From Meconema thalassinum (lineage: Eukaryota; Arthropoda; Insecta; Orthoptera; Tettigoniidae): a DNA stretch of 64,000 nucleotides. Positions 1-12,091 of the stretch are shown in pieces (within the stretch, counting starts at the first letter, position 1; the number at the start of each line of letters is the position of its first letter). The translations under genes and the position numbers were made by a program. The DNA lies in contig OX336395.1 in assembly GCA_946902985.2 (NCBI GenBank), forward strand, positions 287,737,065-287,801,064, given 5' to 3'. The notes below the pieces were generated by a model. That model did no database searches. It was not told the DNA's origin and saw only the letters and a list, made by a program, of their open reading frames with translations.

Positions 1-1460
1 CTTACCCACTACAGCCCAACTCATTAATATTGTACCTTTTTCTCAGATGTTACGCTGGCCCGGCATTTACATCGTGATGTCCAAGAAACGATACAATTCG
101 ATATAGAGGAAAAGTGGAGTCCATGATATATGTATGTCCAGAACAAGCTAGCAAAAGAATATGCTCGGGCTGGCAAGAAATCTAGCATCTCGGGTCACTT
201 AACGGGATAGGTGTGAAAGGTTAACTCGGACATATATTTCCTAAATAAAATAGGATCGTATTATTCCATCAGGGAGAAGCTCAAATATGCAGGAATAACT
301 TAAGCATTTCTAAAATTATTGTCCTCTTTTATTTTAAGAGCAGACCAATGCAAGTAGCAAAATAAAATCGAAAATCACGATTCAATGGTTTATTATTAGG
401 TTGGAATCGTATGATCGAAAAGTCCTAGACTGCCAATGAATCGTTCGGTATCGATGTCTGGGGTTTACACAAATATTAAAAATGAAGTAAAATTTTTCGA
501 TGACTAGCGGAATTAAATTTGCACAGGGGAAAATATCACTTCACTTGCACTATTCAGCTTCGAAGAAACAAAAGAAATGTTGAAACATTTTAAATTTTTC
601 CTCCCCAAGTGATTAATATAATTAACAAGAGAATACACATAACATATTCACACATATTATTCAAATATTATAACGTGTAGACTGGTAATCAATGTTATAA
701 CACCTTGATGAATTCGAAGAAATTACGCAAGAAAAAATATATGTCCACGTTTCTTGTATCTTCATGTTAGAAAGATATTTTACTTTCACCACTCCTAATT
801 CTGTTCCATTAAAAATCAATGTGTATCAATGATTCCCTAATCCATTTGACTTCCTTAATTGCATCAATGTTTTATTCATAATCTGAGGTTTAAATTGCGT
901 TAAATTCTCTCTGTTATTCATTCTATTAATAATTGCCATCATTAGAAGAGTATATAATAAATTAAGGTTATGATGTTAAATTCATTGATTGATTAGTTTC
1001 AGATCACCTGTGATTTCCGTTAATTATGCATATAAGAATGATCAACCTCATCTAAATTCTCACATTTTTTTTTCAATATTTCTCGAAGATCATGTAACCT
1101 GTATTCGTCTATCAGCATCTTCATTTAACCATGAATAATTATAAATATACTGTAAGTAAGGTAGCATGCATATCATTATTCATCGGAATAGGACTGTGTT
1201 AACACCCACACATCCTCAAATATTCAAAATCACCAACATCAGTAGTGAAGTTCCTTATTCATACATTTAATCATTGTATTAGATTGAATTGGTCACCTAA
1301 CTCACATCCAATTGTTTCTACTCTAAGATCACTTTAAATAAAGTGTCTACAACATTATTACTAACTGTGCTATCATTCATTGTGCTGTTCCTAAATGTTA
1401 CGAATACTACCATACAATTCTCAATAGTCTATCAACGTCAATCATCTGAATCCATCTAAA
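1..1460. other. AT-rich stretch without recognisable gene
   Basis: Read on both strands, this stretch is AT-rich with many stops in all frames. I see no coding motif, tandem array or element terminus. It is the flank into which the Gypsy element starting at 1466 inserted. Confidence 0.6.
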
Positions 1461-1465
1461 CTGAC

Positions 1466-1750
1466 TGTAATATATGTACTGTTTGTGTATACTCCTTGTA
1501 TATGATATTATTCATATGTATAAGTTGGTATAAGTTGTGAATAAATGCTATGGGCCCGTGACGCAATCCCCCGTTCCCCTTACCCTGGCGGAGAGTTGTC
1601 AGCCGACCTTTCGAGAAGGACTTGACTATGTGTCTTGGCTGTGACTTGTCTTCCTCCACTGTCTCGCCTGGTCATGCGTGCGGGCTGTAGTGTACATAAT
1701 ATGGTCTACTTATTTATTCCCCTTGTGGAAAAGACGTCTCGGACATCACA
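1466..1750 (+). repeat. 5' LTR of Gypsy-A
   Basis: This is a 285-bp direct repeat of 6205-6489, with TG...CA termini. It contains AATAAA near 1540, a candidate polyadenylation signal. It is preceded by the CTGAC target duplication. Confidence 0.92.
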
Positions 1751-1863
1751 GTTGTGACGAGGAAATTGGCTTTTGGGTTGGTTTTGTACGTGTGTCGTAC
1801 TGGGTGGACATGTGGCTTGCTAGCGCCGTCTACCACGTGTATTTGCGTCCGCCTTTACGCTGA

Positions 1864-2800
1864 ATGTCGTTTTTGGAGGAAGAGGGAGTGTTTGATATTA
1901 CTGCCACTTTCGAATTTGGTGAAATTCCGATTATGTCTGGAATTATAGGCAATATCGGTGAATTTGACGCAGCTGAAGAACAGTGGGAGTCATATATCGA
2001 AAGATTTGAACTCTTTTTGCACTGTAATAAAATTAGTGAGGAACTCAAGGTCAGTACCCTTTTGACCGTTGTGGGCGTGAAAACCTTCAAGTTATTACGT
2101 GATCTGTGTACACCGGACAGTCCGTCATCTAAAACGTATGAGGTTTTAGTTAAACTTATTAAGGAACATTTATATCCAACACCTTCTGTTATTGCCGAAT
2201 AGTATAAGTTTAGCCTTCGTAATCAGTTGGAGCATGAGACTATTGCGCAGTATGTCGCGAGTTTGAAGCATTTATCAACTCACTGCGAATTTGGTAACAA
2301 TCTCAATGATTATCTCCGTGATCGTTTAGTCAGTGGGATACGGAGCGAATCTACGAAGCAGAGACTGTTGGGTGAACATTCCTTAACATTCGAGAGGGCG
2401 GTCTCGATTATTTCGTCCATAGAAGCAGCTGTGAAGAATGCAGCGTCACTCATGCCTGGCGGTGGAGACAAGCTACACCGCATGAGGTCATCATCTCCCT
2501 GTTCCTGGTGGTCCGGTACGTCATCTGTGAGAGGGAAGAAGACAAGGGTCGTGGCTGTTCCATCCTCCAGTGGCGGATCTCTCCAGTGCTGCCAACCCTC
2601 ACCAGGACAACGGAGCAGTCCCAGCAGAAGTGTTCAGTGCAATGTTATTGCTGTGGCGTGTTTGGCCACAAGAGTAGTGAGTGCCGTTTGCGAGGATGCG
2701 TGTGTTATATTTGTGGAAAAAGAAACCACATTAGCAAAATGTGTAAGGCGAGGATGCGTGGTAAGTTCAATCAATCTCCTAGAAATCAAAACAGAAGTGT
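1864..2800 (+). pseudogene. gag: Gag of Gypsy-A, broken
   Basis: The structural polyprotein of the element would form the particle that packages its RNA. The frame opens at the ATG at 1864. It runs to an in-frame TAG at 2200-2202, then continues in the same frame through the capsid-like helical region (…HETIAQYVASLKHLSTHC…). A frameshift near 2470-2510 moves to the frame carrying two zinc knuckles at about 2636-2760. Both fit C-x2-C-x4-H-x4-C: CYCCGVFGHKSSEC and CYICGKRNHISKMC. Two knuckles followed directly by a protease match K02A2.6-like Gypsy elements of invertebrates. One stop and at least one frameshift make it a pseudogene. Confidence 0.85.
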
Positions 2801-4660
2801 GCATAATTTTGTAGGCCAAGTTGACATTGAATCTGAAGACATATTAACTGATGTTCCTAACCTATTTACGATGCATGAAAGCCACCCTATTAACCGTTTA
2901 AGTACTGTTAAACCATTTAAAACTAGTGTACTGGTTAAAAACAGACCTGTAACCTTTGAAATTGATACTGGTGCCTCAGTCAGTGTGGTTAGTGAAACGT
3001 TTTATTGGGAAAATTTTAAGAATATAAGGTTACAGCCTACAAGTCTACGCTTAAATTCATACATTAATGCTCCTATTGAGTTGGTTGGGGTAATTAATGT
3101 AAATGTTAATTACAGAGGCATTGCTAAAAATATGGAATTGTATGTAATTAAAAATGGAGCTAATCCCTTGCTAGGTCGAGACTGGATCATGGCATTAAAT
3201 GTTCAGATTTCACCTGCAACGGATGAGCAGTTATTTGCCACTGAAGTTGTTGGCAATGAATCAAATATGCCTCGTGATAACGTTATACCAGAATTGTTAC
3301 TTAAAGAGGTAGTTAAAATACCCTGAGGTGTTTACTGACAAACTAGGTCAGTGTACGGTTGAACCGGATAGGCTAGTTACGAATGAGAATAGTGTACCTA
3401 AGTATTTTAGGCCTAGACCATTACCTTATACGTTGAAAGCTAAGGTTGAAAAGGAACTTGAACGGTTAGTTGAAGCCAATGTATTGTATCCAGTTGAAAG
3501 TTCAGAGTACGGGTCGCCTATAGTACCTGTTCTGAATAAAGATGGAATTATTCGCATTTGTGGTGACTTTAAGGTTACTATTAATCCGCAGTTAGTTGTA
3601 GATCGTTTCCCTATACCCAGAGTTGAGGATCTCTTTGCTGAACTACAGAAAGGTGAATCATTTAGTAAAATTGATTTGACCTAAGCTTACATGCAGTTAA
3701 GACTGGATGAGACCTCACAAAAATTGTGTACTATCAGCACGCATAAGGGTTGTTTTGCTTTTAAGCGTATGCCTTATGGTATTTCTAGTGCTGTGGGTAT
3801 CTTTCAGTGGGTTATCGAGCAGGCTTTACAAGGTTTACCTGGTGTGAAGGTTTTTCTTGATGACATCATTGTTAGTGGACCAGATACTAAAACTCACTTA
3901 AGCAGGCTTGAAGGAGTGTTTGACAGACTAAAACAGAATGGTTTTACAGTTAGGCAGAATAAGTGTCATTTTTTGTACCTAAGTTAGAATTTTTGGGTTT
4001 CACTATGGACAAGAATGGTCTTCACACTTCGGAAGCTAAGGTAAAAGCCATTGTAGATGCACCTGGTCCTAAGAATGTGACTGAAACTAAATCTTTTTGG
4101 GATTAGTAAATTATTGTGGCAGGTTTGTGCCTAATCTGTCTATGGTGTTAACACCTTTGTATAACCTGTTAAGAAAAGATTCTGACTTTGTATTTGATCA
4201 CACATGTAAGCAGGCATTTAAGGAGATTAAGAAGCATTTGTCTTCAGCCCCGATACTAGCACATTACGACTCAGATGCTCCCATAGTGTTAACTGTTGAT
4301 GCGTCTAGTTATGGGTTAGGCTGTGTTCTAAGCATAATTACTAAAGAAGGTATAGAAAGACCAGTGAGCTATGCCTCACGAACACTTAACTCAGCAGAAT
4401 CTCATTATTCTCAAATTGATAAGGAAGCAACAGCGATTGTTTATGGTGTGAGAAAGTTTCACCAATATCTGTATGGCAGTCACTTTACCTTGAAATGTGA
4501 TCACAAGCCATTATTGAGTATTTTTGGGCCCAAAAAGGGGTTGCATGTGTTTGCAACTAGCAGATTGCAGAGATATGCATTTTTTTGTCTGGTTATGATT
4601 TTGACATCAAGTATGTAAATTCCCATGATAATGTAGCTGATGCACTATCTAGATTGCCTT
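2801..4660 (+). pseudogene. pol: Pol of Gypsy-A, protease-RT-RNase H part, broken
   Basis: The aspartic protease signature (FEIDTGASVSVV) lies near 2958-2995. The reverse transcriptase follows: the fingers region (…PYTLKAKVEKELERL…) near 3421, motif A (FSKIDLT) interrupted by a TAA at 3682-3684, and the catalytic FLDD box (VKVFLDDIIVSG) near 3846-3880. The RNase H region opens with LTVDASSYGLGCVLS near 4290 and includes the DHKPLL segment near 4500. Breaks are frameshifts near 3315, 3980, 4095 and 4585 besides the stop. These enzymes would copy element RNA into DNA; here they cannot be made as one protein. Motif order is unambiguous for Ty3/Gypsy. Confidence 0.88.
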
Positions 4661-6100
4661 TGCAAGTTCCTGATATGGAAACTACTTCCGATCTGTCACC
4701 CCTAGGTACATATTTAAATTTTATTCATGAGAGTTCAGTACCTATTTCTTGTGAGCAAGCCCGAGTGGAAACTCAGAACGATCCACTTTTGAAACGAGTT
4801 TATGGCTACGTAATGTATGGATGGCCAACTTATTTGTCTCTTTCTGACCATGATTTATCACCGTTTTTCCAAAGGAGAGAGGAAATAGCTGTTGAACTAG
4901 GTGTTTTAATGTGGAGTTACGAAGTAATAATTCCTGGTAGTTTACGCAACTTTTTTTGAGAGATCTCCATGCTAGTCATTTAGGCATTGTTAAAATGAAA
5001 TCTGTAGTGAGAGCTTATTTTTGGTGGCCTAATATTGATCAGGAAATAGAAAACATTGCCAACAGCTGTTCTTCCTGCCTATTGGAGAGATGTAATCCAA
5101 AAGTGAACTACATCATTGGCAATATCCTGATAAACCGTGGGAAAGACTACATCTTGATTATTTGTGGCCATTTAAAGGAAAAATGTTCCTAATAATTGTA
5201 GATGCTCATTCTAAGTGGTTAGAAGTATTTGAGACTAGTTCCACTTCTGCACCCTTAGCTATTGTTAATTTACGCCATCTTTTTGCCCGTATTGGTTTAT
5301 CTGTGTCAGTCCATAGTGATAATGGACCTCCATTTAATTCGGCAGAGTTTAACGAATTTTTGGTAAGAATGGTATTAAACATACTTTTTCACCTCCATAC
5401 CACCCTCAGAGCAATGGTCAGGCTGAAAACTCAGTCAAGTATGCTAAAATTAAACTAAAATGTGCTTCTAGTGATAATGTTAGAGATGTTTCAGTAGATT
5501 TGGATAGAATAGTGTTCGATTATCGCAATTCTGTGCATTCCACTACTAATGAGACCTCAGCCAAACTAATGTTCAATAGATCACTAAGAACTAGATTTGA
5601 TCTTTTACGACCAAGCGTCAGGAGGGAGTGGAGTCTAAGGTGGATAAGCAGAAAGCTTAGGCCAAGGGTAGTATAACAGTGTCTTTCATGTTAATCAATC
5701 CGTACTAATTAGAGATTATAGATCACAAGGTAAATGGATTGAGGGTGCTGTGATTAAACAACTAAGTACTACCATGTATCTAGTCAGAATAGGATCTGGT
5801 ATTATTTGGATGAGGCAAATTAATCAACTCATTGCTATTGATGCTCAGGTGAGCGACCCGGCTAAGGAGTGCTTAGGTCAATCAGCTGAAAGTTTATCAT
5901 CTCGGTCAGCTGAGCAGGTTGATGTACGTTCAGATTTGACAGCTTCACCGTGAGCTCTTTGTACTAGACAGTCTATTTCTAGACAGCCAACTCCTACATC
6001 GAGTCCGGTTAGCCAACCTATTATTAGTTCTCCTGCAGGGCGTTCTCAGAGACGTTACCCTGTATGCGAGAGGAAACCTGTTGAACTTCTTGATTTGTGA
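4661..6100 (+). pseudogene. pol: Pol of Gypsy-A, integrase part, broken
   Basis: The N-terminal zinc-binding domain is visible at about 4965-5090 (His-x3-His in HASHLG; Cys-x2-Cys in SCSSCL). The core follows, with a catalytic-type Asp in IIVDAHSKW near 5200 and a second in VHSDNGPPF near 5310-5340. After that, frameshifts near 4955, 5165 and 5380 split the reading, and the C-terminal part up to 5953 is only partly legible. The final residues RKPVELLDL end at TGA 6098-6100, a C-terminus seen in invertebrate Gypsy polyproteins. The 100 bases after it are non-coding and lead to the purine tract. Confidence 0.82.
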
Positions 6101-6192
6101 TTTGATTTGTGATTATTTATTTGTAAAAAAAAATCTTAGTTGTAAGTTGATTTTTCATTGATTGATTCTTCTTTTGTTTTTGTTTGTTATTT

Positions 6193-6204
6193 AAGAGGGA
6201 GGAG
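6193..6204 (+). promoter_or_regulatory. Polypurine tract of Gypsy-A
   Basis: The sequence AAGAGGGAGGAG abuts the 3' LTR start (TGTAATG at 6205). In LTR retrotransposons this purine run resists RNase H and primes plus-strand synthesis. Confidence 0.85.
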
Positions 6205-6489
6205 TGTAATGTATGTACTGTTTGTGTATACTCCTTGTATATGGTATTATTCATATGTATAAGTTGGTATAAGTTGTGAATAAATGCTATGGGCCCGTGA
6301 CGCAATCCCCCGTTCCCCTTACCCTGGCGGAGAGGTGTCAGCCGACCTTTCGAGAAGGACTTGACTATGTGTCTTGGCTGTGACTTGTCTTCCTCCACTG
6401 TCTCGCCTGGTCTAGCGTGCGGGCTGTAGTGTACATAATATGGTCTACTTATTTATTCCCCTTGTGGAAAAGACGTCTCTGACGTCACA
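6205..6489 (+). repeat. 3' LTR of Gypsy-A
   Basis: A direct copy of the LTR at 1466-1750, with about 7 substitutions by eye. It is followed by the CTGAC target duplication at 6490-6494. Confidence 0.92.
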
Positions 6490-6494
6490 CTGAC

Positions 6495-7284
6495 CAATTT
6501 GAAATTCATAAAAATTTGAATATCACTGTAGGTTTACTGAATATTCTTTGCCAATCAGAATCCAAAATTTAGCAATAAATTGCCATAATATCTGCAATTG
6601 TGATAATAATAATAATCACCAGGTAATTGAGTATTCATTAATAATTCATGGAAGTTTTAAATATGTTCCACTTGACTCAATTAGTCAAACTCATTGCCTA
6701 AATGTGTGCAATATTCGATATTCCAATGGAAATCGCATCAATTAAGGTATGTGTACACCAGAATTTTCTTTTTTGAAATTACAAAGTTACCTGTTTAGAA
6801 TTTAGGTTACTAGAAAGAGCACGAAAGGGTAGAAAGATCAGTATGTATATGAACTAAAAATGTTGCATTATTTGTTAATAACAAATTATTTTGTTTAAAA
6901 ATGTATTATATTGTTTTAAACATCATAGCTCCCAAATTAATTGACATTCCTCTAATATGATTTTTGCATTTTGTTCACAACACTTTTAGGTAGTGCATAA
7001 ACCTAAAATGCATGACCCTGGTAAGAAATTGTGCCTGCTGGTGTCCTTTTACTTTAGTGGATACATTTTTTTGTGAGTGTTTATAAACAAATCACATAAA
7101 TAATTATATTTTACAACATTAGTTACATATCAGAGGTTAGTGCACTGGAGTAGGCTTTTGGCTTTCATTTAAAAACATTATCAGTGAAATAGGATAATTA
7201 GGTGTAATGTTATGATTTTTGGAAATACTGAGGTAATTAAAAATTATTATTCAGAGAGATCCATCTCAAAGTTTTACAACTGTT
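6495..7284. other. AT-rich stretch without recognisable gene
   Basis: The stretch is AT-rich with short frames only, and I see no element ends or family motifs. Confidence 0.5.
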
Positions 7285-7874
7285 TCAGAAACCTCCTGCC
7301 TCATATGATGTCCCTTCTAATGCAGTATTCTGGTCTTCCTTCATCTTCCTTCTTCCTCTCAGGTACCTCCTCCTGATTTTCTGCTCTGGGGTGTTTTGTA
7401 GGTGATACTTTTTCTGTTTTAGAGCTTTAGCCAACTCCACACCGGCTCGAGTATGTTTACCAATAGTAACACCCATCCGCTTTAGAATTTCCAATTCTAC
7501 ATCTGGGCCACAATTATAATGGCAAATAGCATCCATAACACAAAAATTCAATGTTTTCAGTCGTACATAACTATCTTTTGGGCATCTTTTCCATATCATG
7601 CCATTAAAACTTCCATTTTGGTTTTGTGTTTTGCCATGGAGACAACGCCTGAGTATGGCAGTATCAGTCAACTTGGAGTACACTGGCTTGACAGCTTCAA
7701 GTACATTGTCAGATAGTCCATTTTAGGCTTATATTTATCCAGTGTGCCAGTTGCCACTGCGTTTTGGAAGGAACACCAACTGACTTCACCTTTGGGACAT
7801 TTACCAAGGAGTTCCTCATTCCTGCCTGCTGCTAAATGATACAGGGAAGTCCATATGGCTTCACTGGTTTCCAT
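7285..7874 (-). pseudogene. Mutator-like (MULE-type) transposase, C-terminal fragment, frameshifted
   Basis: Two minus-strand frames join across a frameshift near 7680-7715. The upstream part reads CPKGEVSWCSFQNAV and the downstream part continues LRRCLHGKTQNQNGSFNGMI, then IWKRCPKDSYVRLKTLNF. The 'CLHGKTQNxNxSxN' block followed by 'W.R.PK' is the signature I associate with the Mutator-like transposase domain proteins widespread in arthropod genomes. The C-terminus (…EGTSYEAGGF, stop at 7285-7287) matches the usual end of that family. Only the last 190 or so residues remain, and no terminal inverted repeats were found, so this is a 5'-truncated relic. Family assignment is by pattern memory, not a search. 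Confidence 0.55.
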
Positions 7875-9789
7875 GGAACTTCTTTACAGGCCTCCTTTTA
7901 GTTCTTCTGTTACCCATGGTTATAACAACGATGCACAACAATATTCAAGATAAACAAATTACAATTGCTCAAAAACTTTCTAAAAGTATATCAATATAAA
8001 TCGTTGGCCTACAAAATGCAAGGTTGCTCAAAACATCAAAACATTCACAGCTGCTGATTCAAATAATTAAAAGCAATTCTCATAGATAGCAGCACAGGGT
8101 TACTATGGAGTGAACTCAACATTGTACATGAGTAATTAGAAAGAAAACAACAGTCACAGATGATCAGCATGAGCAGAAGGCAAAGAAATTGCCTCGTGTC
8201 CAGTAAAGGGGTCGTGGTTCAGTGTGCAGCATTTTACATAAATGCTAATATCTCAAAAAGTAGTGAAGGTGGTGTTATATAATTTACATCAAATTAAAGG
8301 TAATAAAATAACGAATCCAGACAATGTAAAATTCAAAATTGAAAAAAATACGACTTTTTGACAATTTCTGTGCTACAACATTCACAATAAAAAAAATATA
8401 TTGCAAAAGTAGAATTAATTAAATTTAATAAAATAACTAATCATTCAATCATCCGAATTATAGAATTCGTAGAAATATGTGTGTAATAATAGCAATGTCT
8501 AGTTTACTCTATAGGTTGAAAATCAGGCATAATATATCAGTCACGTGAAATAAAAATCAATGCATTAGTTCATGGTGATGGTTGGTGTGATATGGACTCA
8601 CTGACTGGTAGATGTTGTAATTAAGTATGATGTCCATATGATTCCGCGGTGTTTAAAGCTGATCTGCATCGCACAAGATCGACGCCCTTGGAATCCCTGT
8701 AGCTACGTGTTGTTTGCCTGACATAGTTAAAGTCTACCTGAATCCTGGTTTGCATCTTCCCTAATAAGGTTTCTCTTGATTAATTTAAGCTGCCATCATG
8801 TTGTATGAGTAGAAACTCTCGAAAGTTCCCATGCTGTTCGGATTATGTGCAAGTGGCTTGTTGAAGAATCTTGACCCCCGAAACATTATTTGAGTGTCCG
8901 TCACTGCTGGAATAATATTCCACATGTTACAAGTATTTGTGACTTGCCTTATATTCACTGTATTGTTCATAGTATTGTATTCCACTCAAAAATATGTTCT
9001 TCAGTTGTAGCATACTATAATTAGCTCATTATTGTGGTACTGTAAAATCTTTAATAATGCTGTGAGAATGTCTTGCTACTAATAGATTACAGCTGTGCGG
9101 TTAGCCTTGAAAGTTGTTAGCACCAGGAAAATGTTTCCCTTAAATGCGGGGTGCAGTCGGTTTCATAAGTCCATTGTGGTGTGGTATGATTTCAGTGTTC
9201 ACTTTCAAATAATTTATGGTTTTTTACACCAGCCTCTGCTACAAATTCACATGTTAAGCACTGCATTTATATCACCTATTGCTTGCATGAAATGCAATGA
9301 TACGATCTTACATAAGAGATGCGAAATAACTATTTTCACTTACAGTTTATCACTCGAGGTTTTAAATATGTAACCACCACGTTCTAACGTTTTTTAAAGG
9401 AATAATTATTGACGTGCTTGCGACTGTATCAAGTCTGTGACTGTTAAAGTATAACCTCCGGTCGGATGCGACATTTTACTCCAACTAACGTGCTTGACAC
9501 GTCAGTGGTAGCAGTTGGAAAAGTCTCCCCCTCTCTGTGTCGTCACAAGATAATCATAGAGGAGCTTTACATGTTTTTAATAAGAAATTAGCGGTTTTTT
9601 GCCACTTTAAATGAACGGTTTAACTGATATCTTCTGTTATCTTTGCTTGATAATACATTACAACGAAGATTCTCGTAAGATGATATAATTAAAATATAAA
9701 TCGGTGAAACTTCACAAAAATGCAGTCACATGCGTAACACATTAATTACACATTTCTGAGTTCGGAAACTCGCTCTTAAGCTCTTGGTG
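7875..9789. other. AT-rich stretch without recognisable gene
   Basis: There are no frames with recognisable motifs. The upstream part of the transposase relic may extend to about 7910, but nothing further is legible. No repeats or element ends were found. Confidence 0.45.
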
Positions 9790-10495
9790 TTTATTGACCA
9801 GCGATCCTACGCTTTCTTCCTGTCCACAACGGGGGTTGCCGAGTGACATGATTCGATTTCGGTCACAAAATCTTGGGCAATCTTTCCTCACCCATTCTCT
9901 TCAAATACTGTACCATCCAAGTCGGCTCATACGAACAGCTTTATCCAGCGTTTACATTTCTAACATAGCCTCTATCTCTTCATTCCCATTACCTTCCTGC
10001 CATTCCTCCCATATATTAGTCCCAGAACTCATTCGTGCTACCATCATATCAGTTACCTCTAGCTTATGTATCAGATATCCTGAATCTACCAAGCTCTCGC
10101 TTCCATACAGCAAGTTCGGTCTAAAATATGAGCTATGCTGAGAGTTAATGTTATCTCTACACCTATTGTTTGCAGAATACTGTAGAATGCAACTCTGAAC
10201 TCATTTTGTTGGCTTTTATACACCACCACCATATTTCATTTCCCCATACTACCATCCTGAGACAATGCACAGCCTAAGTACTTAAACTGTTCTGCCTGCT
10301 CGAATGTAATACCTATCTGGCATTTGATTATCATGTGTTTCTTCTCTACTGACTTAACCTGCAATCGTGAAATGCTGATATTCATAACGTATTCCCTACA
10401 TTTCTGTTCAACTTCTAACATGTGGGTTGTAAGCTTCCGACGGAGTCTGTCTTTACAACCTGGTCATCAGCATAGGCCAGACACCTTACCGTGTT
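9790..10495 (-). pseudogene. Non-LTR retrotransposon RT relic, C-terminal part
   Basis: On the minus strand, 10449-10493 reads CLAYADDQVV, the catalytic YADD box of LINE reverse transcriptase. In a shifted frame, 10421-10236 contains FKYLGCALSQDGSM, the conserved block that follows motif D in RTE- and L1-like enzymes. Further down, near 9920-9950, RLGWYSI…REWVRKDCP resembles the 'R..W.GH..RM...R.PK' tail of these proteins. Many stops and shifts separate the pieces. It is an old, decayed fragment; the clade is not resolved. Confidence 0.65.
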
Positions 10496-10827
10496 CCCAC
10501 CTAAATAAATCCCACCCATCCGGTTTGTGGTCTTCAGCAAATGGAGTTCGGGGAACAACCTTCAAGTTTGTCGTGGATATCCTCAAAAATCTTGGCATCA
10601 TCGAGGATGATCTTGAAAAGGTTTGCTTTGGAATACTGTATACCGGTACGAAAATGGCGCAGTGCGAGTGACACGTGAGTGAGTTCTCTCCAGGAATAAC
10701 TGTATAATCGGAGGTGTAAAATACAGGTGATAGTGGCAAACTACTCTTAAAAGTTTTTATTAGTGGCTGGGAACTATTTGCAAAAAGGAAAATTATCGTA
10801 AGTGCAACAGTTTGTTCTAAAAATTGA

Positions 10828-11542
10828 ATTTTCGCAATAGGCGGTTCGATCAAGAAGAAGCAGCAAGATGCGGAGCAGCCCATCAGTCCCAGTAGTACCA
10901 ACTTAATTGAGGAGACTATAAGGAAGGTACTTATGGAATCGCTTCAGTCGAAGGAGTTCATCAACCTGATTGCCAGCAATATTGTGGACAAAATCACAGA
11001 GTGTGTCATAAAAGAGCTCGAGCAGTCCGTGAAGTTCAATGACGAACTATGCCACGATCTAGAGAGGAAACTCGAATTGAGAATGCGTGAACTGAACTAG
11101 ACTATGAATGACAGACTGGACGAAAAAGAACAGTACGGACGTGGGCTAAATGTCAGACTATTTGGCATTACTGAGAATGATGCAGAGGACACGGACGGCC
11201 TTGTGCTCCAATTTGCAAAAAACATTAATGCAGATGTCCACAAATGGCATTGATAGTAGCCACCGAGTGGGAATGAAGTCAGCAAACATGCCACAACCAA
11301 TTATAGTGAGGTTTACCTCATATAGTGCTAGGAGTGAGTTCTTCAAGAAGAAAAATCATCTCAAGGGAACGAGGACAACTATAAGGGAAGACCTCACCGC
11401 GAAGAGACTTGCTGTTCTGAAGACTGCTGTGTCTCGATTCCAATTGAAGAACGTTTGGAGTCAAGATGGTGTCATTTTTGTAAGAAACGCCGTCGGAAGA
11501 AAGGTGCGAGTGACGAAAATGAAGGAGTTACCTGCCCATTAG
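10828..11542 (+). pseudogene. ORF1 of LINE A (RNA-binding protein), broken
   Basis: The frame from 10828 encodes a helical N-terminal region (…LIEETIRKVLMESLQSKEFI…), meets a TAG at 11095-11097, and continues in frame with QYGRGLNVRLFGITENDAED. A frameshift near 11230 leads to SSHRVG, then PQPIIVRFTSYSARSEFFKK and the end VTKMKELPAH. The core 'N.R.FGI.E…SHR.G…RPI.V.F' with a preceding coiled coil is the LINE ORF1 (transposase-22-like) RNA-binding fold that chaperones element RNA. No in-frame ATG is left upstream, so the N-terminus is missing or mutated. Confidence 0.8.
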
Positions 11543-12091
11543 GAAACCAGATGAGTAATTGACACTTTTTAATTCCTGGAATCCATCACATTATAATAAA
11601 AACATTACATTTTAATTTCTTCTTCAATTTAATTTTTAATTTATTTAAACTCACTTATTTAATACGCATTATATTTTATTAATTTCACTTCATTCATTAA
11701 TTTATTGCCTTTATTGCATTATTCATTCTGATCCTTCAACTTAGTTTCAAGTATAGGTTCACATCAGCTGCTAAATACTTTAAGACGTATAAGTTGGTAC
11801 GTAATTCAGCTTCCTTTGTTATTTGGAATTCCAAGCTCACGGCAAAGGTCACTAACCCCTCCCCTCCCACTTACTGCTCCCCTCTTACCGCCCCACAGTG
11901 AACAACCGTATCTGCTACGTCGCCCTTTCATTTCTGACGAAACATCTAATACAGCCGACTGATTGCAGATATCCTCTTCCTGTCAAATATTTCTGTGTAT
12001 GCATTTATTTAATGATGCTTTTGTAAAATAGCAAATTCATACAGAATTAGGTAGAGGTATTGATTAATGTGCGTCTCAAACACTTAAATTT

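Larger units (their letters stand above)
1466..6489 (+). mobile_element. Ty3/Gypsy LTR retrotransposon, complete but inactivated (Gypsy-A)
   Basis: A 5024-bp element bounded by two 285-bp direct LTRs (1466-1750, 6205-6489) that begin TGTAAT and end CATCACA/CGTCACA. The 5-bp sequence CTGAC occurs immediately before the 5' LTR (1461-1465) and after the 3' LTR (6490-6494), so it is an intact integration with its target-site duplication. The body encodes, in order, gag with two CCHC knuckles, protease, reverse transcriptase, RNase H and integrase. This order places it in Ty3/Gypsy rather than Ty1/Copia. No envelope ORF is visible. By eye the LTRs differ at about 7 of 285 sites (roughly 2.5%), so it is a moderately old insertion. 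Several stops and frameshifts make the polyprotein non-functional. A convincing primer-binding site could not be assigned; the bases after the 5' LTR read GTTGTGACGAGGAAATTGG. Confidence 0.93.
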
